A stretch of 64,000 bases of DNA from Reutealis trisperma (GCA_947687605.1 CANTUT010000620.1:246001-310000), one strand, 5' to 3'; positions 44,401-55,635 are shown, counted from the stretch's first letter. Notes: generated by a model not told the origin, from the letters alone. Numbers and translations are program-made.

Positions 44401-47400
44401 TGGGGTGGGGTAGGATGGTGTTGAAATAGGGTAGTAATCACTTTCATCTAGTGAAATAGATTTTATAACTTTCATATTCAAGGTATCAAATTATAAAGAA
44501 TTTTATCTCCAATATTAGTCTTCATAATGCCTAAAATTTCAGGAAACAGAATTTAAACCTGACCCATGGGCCATGTAAAATGATAAACTGCCTGTTTCAG
44601 AGTTTTGTTAGATCTATATTCTTGAGATCTTATTCAGCTACCCCAAGGCATTTATTAGTAATTCATAGCCATGGCAATGACTGTAATTAGCTTGTTTGTA
44701 GCACAAGGGCCCATGGAAGAGGCACCAAGGATTGAATTCTATCTGATATAAGCGTGGCAATAATGTAATAGAAGATTTGAGTGGAAGGAGGAGAAGGAAA
44801 GAGTTAAACATTATGCCTACTATTCAAAATTCCTACCCCCAAGGTCCCCAACAAGCACCACCACCAAAAAAATGAAAAAGACACTGAATTTCAAATTTGG
44901 ACCATTAAAGCCCCAAAATTCTCCACTCAATACATGTGAGATTAATAGTTATAATAATCTAATGATGAGATGATGTATGGGTATATAGGCACATCTTTGA
45001 TAAAGTTACTGATAGAAACAAAACAAGAAAATGATAAACAGAGAACTGAATGTTCCACCTAAGATAGGAGTTGAACTATCACAACAACGATCATTCATCA
45101 TCGTCTCTTTTAAAAGAAAAAATGCAGTCTCTCCTACTAAGATGTTTATCACCATTCAGATTTCCTATCCTCGAAGTTGAATTTACCAGAACATCAAAAG
45201 ATAAGATGCCATACAATAATTCATAGTTGGGTAAAGTTGAAGTTAGAAACCTGAAACTAAATTGTACTTGTAAAGCACACATGAAATTCAGGGTCAATAT
45301 CACATCAAAAGGAAACTTACAGCATAAATGACTGCCCAAAGCTCAGACTGTGTCAGACTCCATTCTGTAGCTCCAGTGGTCAAAAAGAATGCTGTCAATA
45401 CCATTAATAGAGCTCCAAAAGAATATGAATAAGCTGTGACCGAAATGTTGGCAGGATATTTTGTTAAAAGTGAAGCCTGCAAGTTTAGAAAATGACAAAT
45501 TGAAAACCATAAAAAAAAAAGAGCCATAAACTTCTAAGATATATAAAACTAAGAATAAAAAAAATGGTTGTTAGGAGTAAGCTTGATCCCAAACTAGTTC
45601 GTGTAGGATATATGGATTTTTCCCCTTCATCCCACTCAGTTTAATACTATGCATTCAATTATCTAAAGCTGCTAAACTCTTTCTCACCACTTCACCTCAC
45701 ATCCACCTATGCCTGCCCTCACTTCACTTTCTTTCTCCTATCACTTCCACATTAAATAAGGCTCACATCAATATTTCTTGAAGTTAGAAATCATAATTCA
45801 TAGTGGTTGAAAAAAAAAGGATGGATAATGATGACTTACTTCTAATATTGAACATGTCTATTGGTCAAGTAATTCTCTTCTATACAGCCATGTGGTGCAT
45901 AAAGCAATTCTCCTTTATACATTACATAGGAGGGAGGGAAAAGACAAGGTCTAAAATTATATGGTTTGAGGAACAACTGAAATGATTTATATGTTCTATA
46001 AAAGCCAAGAAACAAAATATCCTAAAAATAACAATTATTCCCCTTTGGAATAGATGAATTCCACATTTTTAGGTTTGGAACAAAAAAAAAATTATCCATT
46101 TCAATTTACAAATTCATTCTATGAAATTAAATATAACTAAATCAAATTCTATTAAAATAGGTGGAATTTCTAAATGAATTTCACAAAACTAAAGAAACAA
46201 CTTTTATGGATAAAAGCATCATTCTTTCCTCTCTCTCTCTTCCTCCCACCCCTTCTCTCTCTCTCTCTCTCTCTCTCTCTAATTGCGAATTATTCAAGGC
46301 AAAACTTGTATGAATGCATTAGGCAGTTAATTCCCTTTAAGTACATTCTTTAATATTAATACATGATTGTTTTCTCATGCACTATCAGTCAGCAATCAGA
46401 ATTTGATTATTTTGTTAAGGCACCTAGTGATGGCTTAAAACATTGAAAAATTAAGGCTTCAAATTTTTCAACAAGTTAATTAAAGAACACAATTCCACTT
46501 GCCTACTTCATAGATTAAACCTAATACTCAAGGCTACTTTGTGTAACATATGCATCAGCAAGTATTGGCTTTTTGATCTTCAATGTTTCAACTATATAAT
46601 GGGAGTGGAGATTCTTCACAGTTAAAACAAAGTCATGGCTTCTGATGCAATGCAGGTTCCAACATGTTACTTGAGTTGACCAAATGAAATAATGCATGGT
46701 TCTAGATGGTTTACTTGTTTGAATTCTCGTGACACTTTTATGCACAATTATTTAAATTCTTACAACAATGTATGAAAATAAAATAGAGTTCTGGTCATCA
46801 GCACCTGCTTGAAATGCATTTGACTAAACTTTATCTTTATGGTAGATTACTAAAAAAAAAACCCTGAGATTTACCATAATATAATTTCCATCCCTATTCA
46901 GGTCCCAATAGATTGTCAGTTACTCTACAATTTAGTCCTTCATTATAAAAATATAATTTTTATTTTTCATTACACCTTAGTCATTAACATTTTAAATTAA
47001 ACACACTTTAGTCCTTGATTGTTATGTTATAAACCACTTCAATCCTTGAAAATCTCGCACCATTTACTAATGATAGTGTAAGGACTAAATTTGCTAATTT
47101 GGAAATACTGGAAATACTGGAAGCCAAAATGTATATTACAGCAAACCTTAGGGGATTTTAATAATTTACCCTTAATTAAACTCACTCACATTCAGTTTAC
47201 ACAAGGTTTCTTCAATTAGCCCTGCAATCTCAGCAAATTCTTTTTATAACAAATTGTATTATCTACTACAGACATAAAATGACATATTCATTATTGACAT
47301 TGCCAATTGTCTATGCTCCTTCACCACCACAACTAGTAAGGCACAATACTTTTACAAAATTATGAGAAATCAATCTTCAATTTGCTATAGAATAATATAG

Positions 47401-48879
47401 AAGTAAATTGAAGTTCAATGATCAAGCCTTTTGGGAAATCTAGCATAAATAATTGAGCTTAATTGTCCAACAAACTTTTCTATCACTCTCTGAAATTTAT
47501 TATTTCTAGCAAAACACAAAAAAGTGCAAAAGGATGTCCAACTACCAAAAAATTTTGGCATAAACCCCACTTTTGGACAAGGTTCTTAAGAAGATCAAAA
47601 ATCAAACTTATGAAGGATGTTAAAAAAATAGGAAGGAGAAAATCAAATTGATAATACATTCATGCACAATTAGACAGCTAAGAAGTCAAGCCAGTAATCT
47701 AGATAGGACTGAACCAGGTTCTACATGGCCTTGTGGAAAATGAAATGAAAATTATGTAGGTTTCAAATGCTTGCCTTAAAAGGTGAATCAGTAAGGTAAA
47801 GAGTTCATGGGATGTCTGGAACATGAAAGGTTACATTAGTGATCACTGAAATCTTATACTTCCATTGGATAACCATAGAAGAATTACCTGAATTGCCAGA
47901 AAAACAGCCATGCACATGCAGTTCCCTATCAAGCATAAAACTCCAAGGTGCCAACTTTCAAGTCCGAAGTTTAGAAAGCTAGATAAGAACCATCCAGCAG
48001 GCTCTGGTTGACCCTTGGCGCTTATTTCGCTTGCTACTACAAAGTCTGCTTCACTGTATCCAAAGACAGCTGGACCACGGAACAGAACCATCAATATGGC
48101 ACCAGAAACACAGATGAGGGTACCTATGATCTTTGCTTGACCTTCGGTTTTAAACAAATTCACTCTTTCTGTACTGCAAGAACAAGTTCATGTACGAAAC
48201 TGAACTAAGAATATTCATACAAGACACATACAAGCATATATTCATACTTAGCACAACAACAGCAGCTAAAGCATCACACACACACACACAGAGGGGAAAA
48301 TTTGTTGGACTCACCCCATCATTACAGCCAAGAGAAATGTAAAGACTGGGATTGAAGGCTGTATAGCAGCAGCATAAGTTGGATTTGTGTAACTAAGGCC
48401 AAGAAGAAATAATAGCTGGTTCCCAAATATCCTATCAAACAGCAAAACCAAATAGATTGATTACTTAGATGTTGTATCAGGTATATTGATAGCCATCACA
48501 TATAAGATGGATTTAGGTAAACACACCCTGTTAACCCAAGAAAGAAGAATGACAAAAGTAGGCGTCTGGTCATTGGTGGTCGAATCCTTCTACAAAAAGA
48601 ATGCAAAATTTCTTAAGACAAGGGGTCATCTAAGTTCATATATATGAAATTATCAAACCAGAAGTAATTCCATACGAAAGTAAAGAAGTTGTTCTGCCCA
48701 TTGACAATTAAATAAAAATGCACAGTAATAAATCATGCAATTCCTTTTGAGTAAGGCATACTATGCAATCATCATTGACATTGTAGATTAGAAGTACTAA
48801 CAAGCAACAGCACATAGAATTACAGTGCACTTATTACATGGGCTTGCCTAAAACTGCATTACCTGCAAATGTGTTATTT

Positions 48880-48937
<58 letters not shown>

Positions 48938-49435
48938 TGATAAATTAATCCCCAATAAAGGGAACCTTACCCGCATAATACATGTTCAACATCCATATGC
49001 ACCAAAAGAAATGAAACAACAGTTTTCATTCAGTTATTCCCATCATCACCAAAAACACTAGTCTTTCGAAGACAACAACAAAAAGAAAATTCCAAATTCC
49101 AATTTTGAAAAATTGAAAAGGACATACATGATAGGGTAAATAAACAAAAACCCAGAAAGGGAGAATATAAAAATAAAAAATAAAAATAAAAAAAGAATTT
49201 TGGATAAGGAATGGAATTACTTTTCGCGGACATAAGCCAAAGGAGCGAGAATTGATAGAGCAAGAAGATCACGGTAGACACAAAAAACAAGCTGATTGAC
49301 ACCAACATTAAGAGCAACTTTGGTTATAACGTGATATCCTCCATTAAAAAGCTGCACCATCGCCATGGCCGCGTGCGCCTTCCACACCTCTTTCTCCGGA
49401 GCTCCTCCTCCTCCTCCTACAGGTAAAGAAGCCAT
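41478..49435 (-). CDS. WAT1-related / nodulin MtN21-like EamA transporter, seven exons
   Basis: Seven exons join in frame with GT-AG introns to a 398-residue protein: 49221-49435, 48527-48589, 48315-48431, 47888-48173, 45321-45476, 41928-42079 and 41478-41685. It starts MASLPVGGGGGAPEKEVWKA and has AMVQLFNGGYHVITKVALNV, GVNQLVFCVYRDLLALS, FGNQLLFLLGLSYTNPTYAA, IQPSIPVFTFLLAVMMGTER, GTLICVSGAILMVLFRGPA, YSYSFGALLMVLTAFF and NYGLLTWSNKILGPALVALY. These are the two EamA domains of about ten hydrophobic helices found in WAT1-related proteins, which sit in the plasma membrane or tonoplast; WAT1 itself exports auxin from the vacuole. The wording fits the At3g45870/At4g19185/At5g45370 branch, whose substrate is not established. 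Length is normal and no break is seen. Introns 4 (2.4 kb) and 5 (3.2 kb) are enlarged, the latter by a nested retroelement. The start is supported by the length and by the conserved EVWKAH that follows. Confidence 0.95.
42381..44016 (+). mobile_element. Short non-autonomous copia-like LTR element in intron 5 of the transporter gene
   Basis: A 1,636-bp element antisense to the host gene. 5' LTR 42381-42661 (TGTTGGAGTTGC to TTTTCAACA, 281 bp), PBS TGGTATTAGAGCTC at 42662-42675, internal region of about 1 kb, polypurine tract CAAGGGGGAG at 43652-43661, and 3' LTR 43662-44016 (355 bp, first bases TATTGG by mutation). Four bases AATC flank both sides (42377-42380 and 44017-44020). The internal region codes no recognisable protein, so it needed enzymes from an autonomous copia element. 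The 3' LTR is longer through small insertions and a duplicated ATTTTCTGC block. Size and layout resemble TRIM-like elements. Confidence 0.85.
43105..43410 (+). repeat. Minisatellite of ~33-40 bp inside the short copia-like element
   Basis: Degenerate units of the form GAAGGGACCATCAAGTC, CATAAACTGAAATTT are repeated about seven times. They fill most of the middle of the element where gag-pol would be expected. Confidence 0.7.
46253..46280. repeat. (CT)n microsatellite in intron 4 of the transporter gene
   Basis: Uninterrupted CT run of about 14 units, preceded at 46229-46240 by a shorter CT run. Confidence 0.9.
46841..47172. mobile_element. MULE-like MITE in intron 4 of the transporter gene
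   Basis: The ends are inverted copies: TAGATTACTAAAAAAAAAAC, CCTGAGATTTACCATAATAT on the left, and on the reverse strand from the right TAAATTATTAAAATCCCCTA, AGGTTTGCTGTAATAT. They match at most positions over about 50 bp and again in the internal TTTAGTCCTT blocks. At about 330 bp it has no coding capacity. Long AT-rich terminal inverted repeats fit Mutator-like MITEs. A 9-bp target duplication could not be defined by eye. Confidence 0.5.
48881..48933. repeat. (TA)n microsatellite in intron 1 of the transporter gene
   Basis: A TA run of about 50 bp with one AAATA interruption, within the 631-bp first intron. Confidence 0.92.
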
Positions 49436-49855
49436 CCTTTTCTTCCTCCAAAGAGATACCCACTTGGTATTTGTTATTATTTGTTATTAGAAGTTAATAG
49501 GAGCAGGGAGAATATACAAAGACATCCAACAGAAAATGAGAATGAAAGATTATCAAGGGAAGGTGAGTTGGTGAAAGGGTTACGTCGAAAACAGAGTGAA
49601 TTTGGGAAATTGACGATTTTTTTTTATTGTCTGATCATTGGTACTATGTGATTCTTATTTTCCAAGGAAACAAAATTAAGGATGTTGCCTGTTTTGAATC
49701 TTTGCGCTTTCATCATCTGTACCTCTTTTTTTTTATTATATCAATTTATAAAAATAAAAATAAAAAATTCTTATATATTTATTCTCCTTTTTTTTTTTTA
49801 AATATTTATTTTTGGATAATATCTTTTTTTGCCAAATGATTTTTGGATAATATCA
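49436..49855. other. Region upstream of the transporter gene
   Basis: It should hold the promoter and 5' UTR of the transporter gene (minus strand). No clear TATA box was found. CT-rich sequence stands just upstream of the ATG (CTTTGGAGGAAGAAAAGG on the minus strand). A direct repeat of ATTTTTGGATAATATC lies at 49807-49852. Confidence 0.4.
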
Positions 49856-50080
49856 TGAGGGGTAAATTATTTTTTAGTCCCTAATTTTTGATCTTAATTA
49901 CACTAAAATCCTTTTATTATGAGAAATTGATTATTACATCCTTAATTTTTCAATATGTCAAACAATAATGTCCTTCTATCCATTTTTTTTGAATTTTTCT
50001 GTTAGTTAAGATGGAATATAATATTTTATTGTATAATAATATTTTTAATACCTAAAATACCTTCTAATAAATGTATATAA
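49856..50080 (+). repeat. Candidate left terminal inverted repeat of a MULE-like element
   Basis: It begins GGGGTAAATTATTTTTTAGT, CCCTAATTTTTGATCTTAAT, TACACTAAAATCC. The reverse strand at 52080-52235 has a similar order: TAAATTAATTAATACTTTAG, TACCTGCGTTTC, AACTATACATTAGTCCTTGT. This wording (TAAATTA..TTTAGTCCC) is common in plant MULE termini. Similarity is moderate and the exact ends are uncertain. Confidence 0.45.
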
Positions 50081-50236
50081 CGTTCAGCAACTACTTCCCT
50101 CCTATTTTTCCCCTCTCTTTTTTTCACTCTTTTTTCTGATACAACCCACCTCAATTTCCCTCCCCAAAACAGTAGCCATCACTTGGAAAGTAACCTTCAT
50201 TGAATTACTTTGGGTGAATCTATTACAAAAATTAAG

Positions 50237-50352
50237 GTGAGTATTTTTTTTTGCCATTTTCATTTCTTGCCTCGCTGTTAACAATTTCTCTTCTCCTTCC
50301 CCATTATATTAATATTGTAAGGTTTATTTAACACATATTTAGACTTGTGCAG
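50237..50352 (+). other. 5'-UTR intron of the GRF zinc-finger gene
   Basis: The donor AAG|GTGAGT and the acceptor TTGTGCAG|GTGAAAAC lie 116 bp apart. The intron is T-rich and ends 8 bases before the ATG at 50361. Both sites are close to plant consensus. Confidence 0.65.
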
Positions 50353-50360
50353 GTGAAAAC

Positions 50361-50792
50361 ATGTCTTGCTCTAGTCGTTTTGATAGTGGGTGGAAAGGGA
50401 GATACCTGAATAAGTCTTGCCACTGTGGAAAGCAAGCTGGAATTAGAATTTCGGAGGCGCTTGATAACAAGAACAAGTTATATTATTTTTGCCAAGATGG
50501 TGTCTGTGGCACGTTTTTGGGATGGTGCAAGCCTGTTGACAGATTCAAGTCCACTTCAAGCATGCCTACCATTGATAATTTACCGTACATTCGAGCTGCT
50601 CCTTCAAGTGTGAAGCTGGCTGATTTGAAGGATGAATTTGTGATTATTAAGGAAGAGAATAGAAAATTGAATGAGAAAACAGAAGACATAAATGCTATGC
50701 TTGGGTTCATGAAGATCCTCATTGCACTTTGTATGATTAGCATCTTATTTCTCTTCATCCTTGTGATAATGTTGTTAGGTAAAATGGATTGA
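50361..50792 (+). CDS. GRF-type zinc-finger protein with coiled coil and C-terminal membrane anchor
   Basis: A 143-residue open frame with no breaks. Residues 20-56 form a GRF-type zinc finger with ligands Cys20, Cys22 (SCHCGKQAG), Cys44 and Cys49 (YYFCQDGVCGTFLGW) and the usual Trp55. Residues about 80-110 are charged and heptad-like (ADLKDEFVIIKEENRKLNEK), a likely coiled coil. Residues about 115-138 are a hydrophobic anchor (ILIALCMISILFLFILVIML). Plants have many small proteins of this GRF/coiled-coil/TM layout; their function is not established, and in other proteins GRF fingers bind single-stranded nucleic acid. A 5'-UTR intron precedes it. Candidate MULE inverted repeats flank it, so it may be a captured gene copy rather than a native locus. 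Confidence 0.75.
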   Translation: MSCSSRFDSGWKGRYLNKSCHCGKQAGIRISEALDNKNKLYYFCQDGVCGTFLGWCKPVDRFKSTSSMPTIDNLPYIRAAPSSVKLADLKDEFVIIKEENRKLNEKTEDINAMLGFMKILIALCMISILFLFILVIMLLGKMD

Positions 50793-51034
50793 TGTGCAAT
50801 TATAAGCATCACTCTATAAGTTAAGGAAGAGGTGGACTTTTGATGTTGGGCTAATGGTGCTTAACTGTGGGTTTTTTTGTAGTAGGAAGTGAAGGAAATG
50901 GGTACTTAAGTATGTAGGAATTAAAAGGTAGTAAAGTAGGTAAAATATCAAAATGGCAGGTTATTTTTTGGTATGATGTCCCCTGCCTTGTCTACCTTTC
51001 TAGTAAAGTAGCCTGTATGTCTTTTATTTAAGTA
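50793..51034 (+). other. Probable 3' UTR of the GRF gene
   Basis: No further coding sequence. AT-rich, with T-rich TTTTTTTGTAG near 50872 and an A-run at 51038-51050 where gypsy-derived sequence begins. Confidence 0.4.
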
Positions 51035-51232
51035 ATGGAAAAAAAAAAAAGCTTATCACCTCTTGATAGAGAGCAAGGAGCTATGACTAGAGGATCTTTC
51101 CAAGATCCTTTGCAAGGAATTGGAAGTCCAAGAATAAAGAGAATGAAACAAGCCTTGCAAGGATTGATCATGGAAATGCAAGATGAAGAATCAACTTTAG
51201 AAGGCCTCCATGCTAAAGATGCCAAAATCTAA
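51035..51232 (+). pseudogene. C-terminal tail of a gypsy Gag-Pol polyprotein
   Basis: The frame reads GAMTRGSFQDPLQGIGSPRI, KRMKQALQGLIMEMQDEES. It resembles the tail of plant chromovirus-like polyproteins (GPMTRxRxKxMxxALxxLI). No domain upstream is kept. A purine-rich stretch (ATGGAGGAGAAGAATAAGAA) and an LTR-like segment follow. Confidence 0.55.
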
Positions 51233-51298
51233 AGACTGATCACCTACTCTTGGCTACAAAATGGAGGAGAAGAATAAGAAAATGGTGAAGACTGAAGG

Positions 51299-51967
51299 TG
51301 TCACGATCGCGACACCTGTCATGGTCGCGATGAGCTTAGAATACATACCTTGGTGCGGGCGCACCAGCAATGCGAGCGCAGTAGAGAGCTTTCAACTGCT
51401 GTCGCGTCGTGGGCGCGACGGGTTGCCTGTTTTGCTTCTTTTGAATTTTTCATCAGTTTTATGTTTTAAACACACTCTTTGCAATTGTGGGCCTGAACTT
51501 GATATATTAGTAGGTCCACATCAGATTTATTTTATTTGGTTTGATTTTAGGAGTTAATTTCTTAATTAGGAATTCTATTTTTCAATAAGGACTTCTTAAT
51601 TAGGATTCTATTCTCCATAAGGATTCTTATTTCCTTATAGAAATAGATTTCCTAAATCTTAGTTGAATTCTTAGAGTTTTAACCTCATTATAAATTAAGA
51701 ACTCCATTGTAATTGAGGATAGTTTTCATCAATAATAATAACTTTTCTTTGAATTTTCTTTAAGTGAGAGATTCTTCCAAATTCTTGTTTAGAACTTAAA
51801 TTTGAGCTTATTAAGGGAACTTGTGGCACTCATCTCTTTATAGCTTTGGTTCTCTTCAACAGCTGTGAATTGGGTCAAGCTTTTCTTTTGCTCTTATTTG
51901 ATCGATCTTTGGGTTTTGATTCAATATAATCGGTTTCTAGCTCTCTATAGCTAGCAGGTCACATCAC
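51299..51967 (+). mobile_element. Probable 3' LTR fragment of the same gypsy element
   Basis: It follows a polypurine-like tract and starts near TGTCACGATCGCGACACC. A GC-rich cassette of GTCGCGA, GGTGCGGGCGCACC and GGGCGCGACGG strings (51298-51425) stands near its start, then TATAAATT (51686), then the CATCAATAATAATAACTTTTC stretch common in R regions of plant gypsy LTRs. The right end is not certain. Confidence 0.5.
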
Positions 51968-52079
51968 CTTCTCTTTTTATCGCCATTTTGGTATTTTTAA
52001 TGATAACTATGAAAAAGTTATGAAATTGAGATTGATTATGTCAGGATTGGAAATTTGAAGTACTGCTGTAAGTACTTGA

Positions 52080-52235
52080 ACATTATTTTCATGAAATGTC
52101 AAGAACCAACTAGGTATGGATTTTAAATTATAGGGACTATTATGTTTAAAATAACAATATACAAGGACTAATGTATAGTTAAATTTTGAAACGCAGGTAC
52201 TAAAGTATTAATTAATTTATATTAAAAAATCTACT
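52080..52235 (-). repeat. Candidate right terminal inverted repeat of the MULE-like element
   Basis: The reverse complement parallels 49856-49990 (see there). If both are real, the element would be about 2.4 kb and enclose the GRF gene plus the later gypsy fragment. Target duplications were not identified. Confidence 0.4.
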
Positions 52236-52888
52236 GCACTTCTCTCATTTTCCAGTATAACCTGTCATTAATGAAATTTATGTTCAATGTAAATTACTAT
52301 AATCTTTATTTAATACAATTGAATGCACATTAATCACATAAATCACAAACATCAGAAACATCAATTCATATAAACTAATAATACCACATTTCATATAAGC
52401 TATAATATCAAATGTCTGGGATCATCTATTACAAATGATCAAGTGTTTTTAAAAATTACATATCACTGGTTATATGATTCCAGAATTCAACAAACTATAC
52501 TTGCACTTCCTATGTTCCTTTCTATACTTTAGATCTCACTATGTTAATCTCCATTATATATTTTGTGCAATATACAAAAATATCAAAAACATCAAAATCT
52601 ATCACCCTTTTCACTATAAGTTAATCTCCAAAAACCTATTATATTCTTTATGCAAAAACACACTAAATATTCCCTTGTGAATCTGTCAAAAATAATTGTT
52701 AACACTTCAAGTGCTCCTTTGTCCACTTGGTCCTTATCTATCCATTGTTCCACTATCATGTGCTACATCATTTATCCTATTACTTATGTTCTACCTTTAT
52801 TGATTCATTTGCAATTGGAAAATAATGGCAATTAGTAAACATCCCATCAATAAATATGTTATCATAATTTTGGAAATTCAAGTGAACG
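52236..52888. other. AT-rich intergenic DNA between the GRF and MULE regions
   Basis: No supported gene. Only short artefactual frames occur. Confidence 0.45.
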
Positions 52889-55635
52889 TCAAGGGGTTAC
52901 CCTAGCCACAGGTGCTCTTTGACATCCTCTTTTGTTTTGTCCGAGATTACCACAATTCTTGCATCTAACTATCCTATTCCTTTTTCTACTTCTACTAGGC
53001 TCAGGTTCATCTGCTTGTCTGCTTCTTTCACTCCTAGGCCTTCCCACATCTCTCTTCAATTCTGGTGGTTACAATATGGAACTCCTTTGTTGTGTCTCAA
53101 AATTACCCATAGGCATAGGATGAATGATGCCATTGTATACCTTCCTATACATCTCAACTATATAATAAAAATAACAATAGTCCTCAATATTTGCCCTTTT
53201 ATACCCAATGCATAGCAATGCATACTTGCAAGGTAAACCAGAAACATCCTACCAATTACAACTGCACTTATGCTTCCCCAAATCCACACTGAATGTTAAG
53301 GGCCCTTCTGCCACCTCAAACTCATCATTTCTACTAGGTAGCAATCGACATACTCTAGACTGCTTGATTAATACATTTAAAGATTTTATTGTTCTTGGAC
53401 AAATCTTTTTCTCGCACAAAGTGCCTTTGGCAAACCTAGTTGTAGCCTAACCATGCATTTCTTTTTGATTGCTTTAATCATCTTGACAATGGGTAGAAAT
53501 CTCAATTTTCCAACCAAGCTGTTAAAGCTTTCAATCATATTATTGGTTATATGATCACTCTTTGCTTCTTCCCAAAATGCATGCCTTGCCCACTAAGATA
53601 AAGGGATCTTCAATAACCAGTCATAAGATTGTCCTTCTTTCTTCTCCTTCATATTATTCATTGCTATCCAAAACTCTTTATTATGAGTTGCTCTTGTAGC
53701 TACCCAAAAATCATTCCTTAATGTTAAACTAGGAAATTACTTCTTAAAGTTCATGAATAAATATCTAGCACAAAACTTGTGGCTAGCATTTGGAAATACA
53801 CTTCTAACAGCATCTAGCAACCCCTGCAAATGTATAGGATTATTAATAAAGTAAATAAAAAAATCAGGTTCTTACAATTTTGTACAAAAAGAAAAGAAAA
53901 GAAAACAACATATTGTACCTTTTGTTTATCTGACATGAAAGTCAAGGGCTTCTCCTTTGTACCACTGCTTATGCAGTGATGTAAGCAGTCCTAAAAAATG
54001 TCCAGCTATCTATACATTCTGACTCAACAATCCCAAATGCAAGAGGTAGTATCCCTCTATTCCCATCTAATGATATGGCAGATAAGAAACACCCACCAAA
54101 AGGACCTTTTAGATGGTAGCCATCCAAACCTATGAAAGGTCTACAACCATTAAGGAACCCTTGCTTCATTACTTCAAAGCAAATGAACACCTTACTAAAG
54201 ACAAATGGGTCATCTTTAGTTTGAAGTTTGACAAATGTGTCTGGGTTGTATTTCTTTAGATGGTCAATATATTGTGGCAACTGAGCATAACTCTCACTAT
54301 GCAAACCCTCATTTTCCTCCTTTGATTTATTCTTGGCCTTGAGAAACTACCATAAATCAGGAGTAATCCCCCATTTAGTTGAAAGCTCATGCTGTATTAG
54401 GTTATAGCTCATCTTAGGATTAGCCTTTAATTAATCTGCAAGCTTGCTCTTAATCCACCTTGAGTTTGCAAACTTACTTCTATTAGCAGGTAGCCTATCA
54501 CACCCATGCTCATCATGTAAAGTTTTCACCATGAATGTACACTCATCTGCCATTACAGATGCATGAATTCTCCAACTGCAATCCTTGCCCTGACATACAG
54601 CTGTTACTCTCACTAAATCATTTTTTTTTATCTTCAACTTATAGCCTCCTTTTACACTATAATCTCTAAGAGCACTTCTAAAAAAATGTACACTTTCAAA
54701 AACTTGCTCAACTTCAAACTTAATATCCTGACCTTCAATATTTTCAAACTTCTTTACATTCCTTTGAATGGATCAATATTTTTTTTCTTCTTTTTTCTCA
54801 ATTCAAAAATAGATTCCTCTTAATCATTGTTGGATACCTCTTTGGAATTATTTGATGCCACACTGCTCAATCCATCATCATCATCATCAATTAATTTGTC
54901 AATATCTACTTCTGCAGCAGTATGCATAGCAGCCTTATTGGTTTTAGAATCTTCAGAGTCAGTTTCTGAACCATCACTTTCACTGCTTTTTGTAACCCCA
55001 CTACCTTCTTTCAATGTATAATCTTCATCTTCACCGTCAGAAAATTCATAATCTTCATCAAAAACTGTTTGTGTTTTTGGTTGCGAATCTCCTTCTCTGG
55101 TTCTTTTTTCCCTTTTGGAAGTCCTCCTTTTAGTTATTTCACTCTCCTGTGTACCTAGACCAATGTCACCTTCTAGTCCACTTCTTGACATACTTCTACT
55201 ACTGCCCTTGACACCATTTCCTCTTTCCCTATCTTTAACATCACTTCCTCTTCCCCTACCTCTGACACCACTTCCTTTATCCCTGCCTTCACAACTGCCC
55301 CTATCAATAACACTTACACCCATGCCTTCACCACTGCCTTTGCCACCAACACTCCTACCCCTGCCTTCACCATTGCCCCTGCCAGCAGCACTCATACTCC
55401 TGCATTCACCATTGCTCCTGCCACCAACACTCACACCCCTGCCTTCACCACTGCCCTTGCCACCAGCACTCACACCTCTGCCTTAACCACTGCCCTTGCC
55501 ACCAACACTCACACCCCTACCTTCACCACTACCCCTACCACCAACACTTACACCCTTGTCTTTACCACTGCCCCTGCCATCAACACTCACACCCCTACCA
55601 CTGCCACCAACACTCACACCCCTACCACTAGTAAT
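52889..55635 (-). pseudogene. MuDR-type (MULE) transposase pseudogene with a retained intron
   Basis: Minus-strand order: Gly-rich repeat (55250-55635), acidic segment (DEDYEFSDGEDEDYTLKEGS), Mutator DNA-binding domain (QVFESVHFFRSALRDYSVKG then AVCQGKDCSWRIHASVMADE, near 54431-54760), MULE catalytic domain (CRPFIGLDGYHLKGPFGGCF with the first Asp, FGIVESECIDSWTFF; 53969-54304), PLTFMSDKQKG, a 95-bp GT-AG intron (53918-53824), GLLDAVRSVFPNASHKFCAR, SWIM finger (HKCSCNWQDVSGLPCKYALL, His changed to Tyr) and a C-terminal knuckle CKNCGNLGQNKRGC, stop at 52889. Such enzymes cut and paste Mutator elements. Inactivated by a TAA, a TAG for Trp and frameshifts near 53990 and at the SWIM finger. The 5' end is cut by an LTR at 55636. 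Confidence 0.88.
55250..55635 (-). repeat. 39-bp coding minisatellite in the MULE transposase N-terminus
   Basis: About eight in-frame 13-residue units of the form GVSVGGRGSGEGR (minus strand), then a related RGRGRGSDVK tail. One unit has a TAA stop. The array runs straight into the LTR insertion at 55636. Confidence 0.85.

Noticed and set aside
49030..49317. 95-codon minus-strand frame overlapping exon 1 of the transporter
   Set aside because: Out of frame with the conserved protein and extends into intron 1; hydrophobic by T-richness only.
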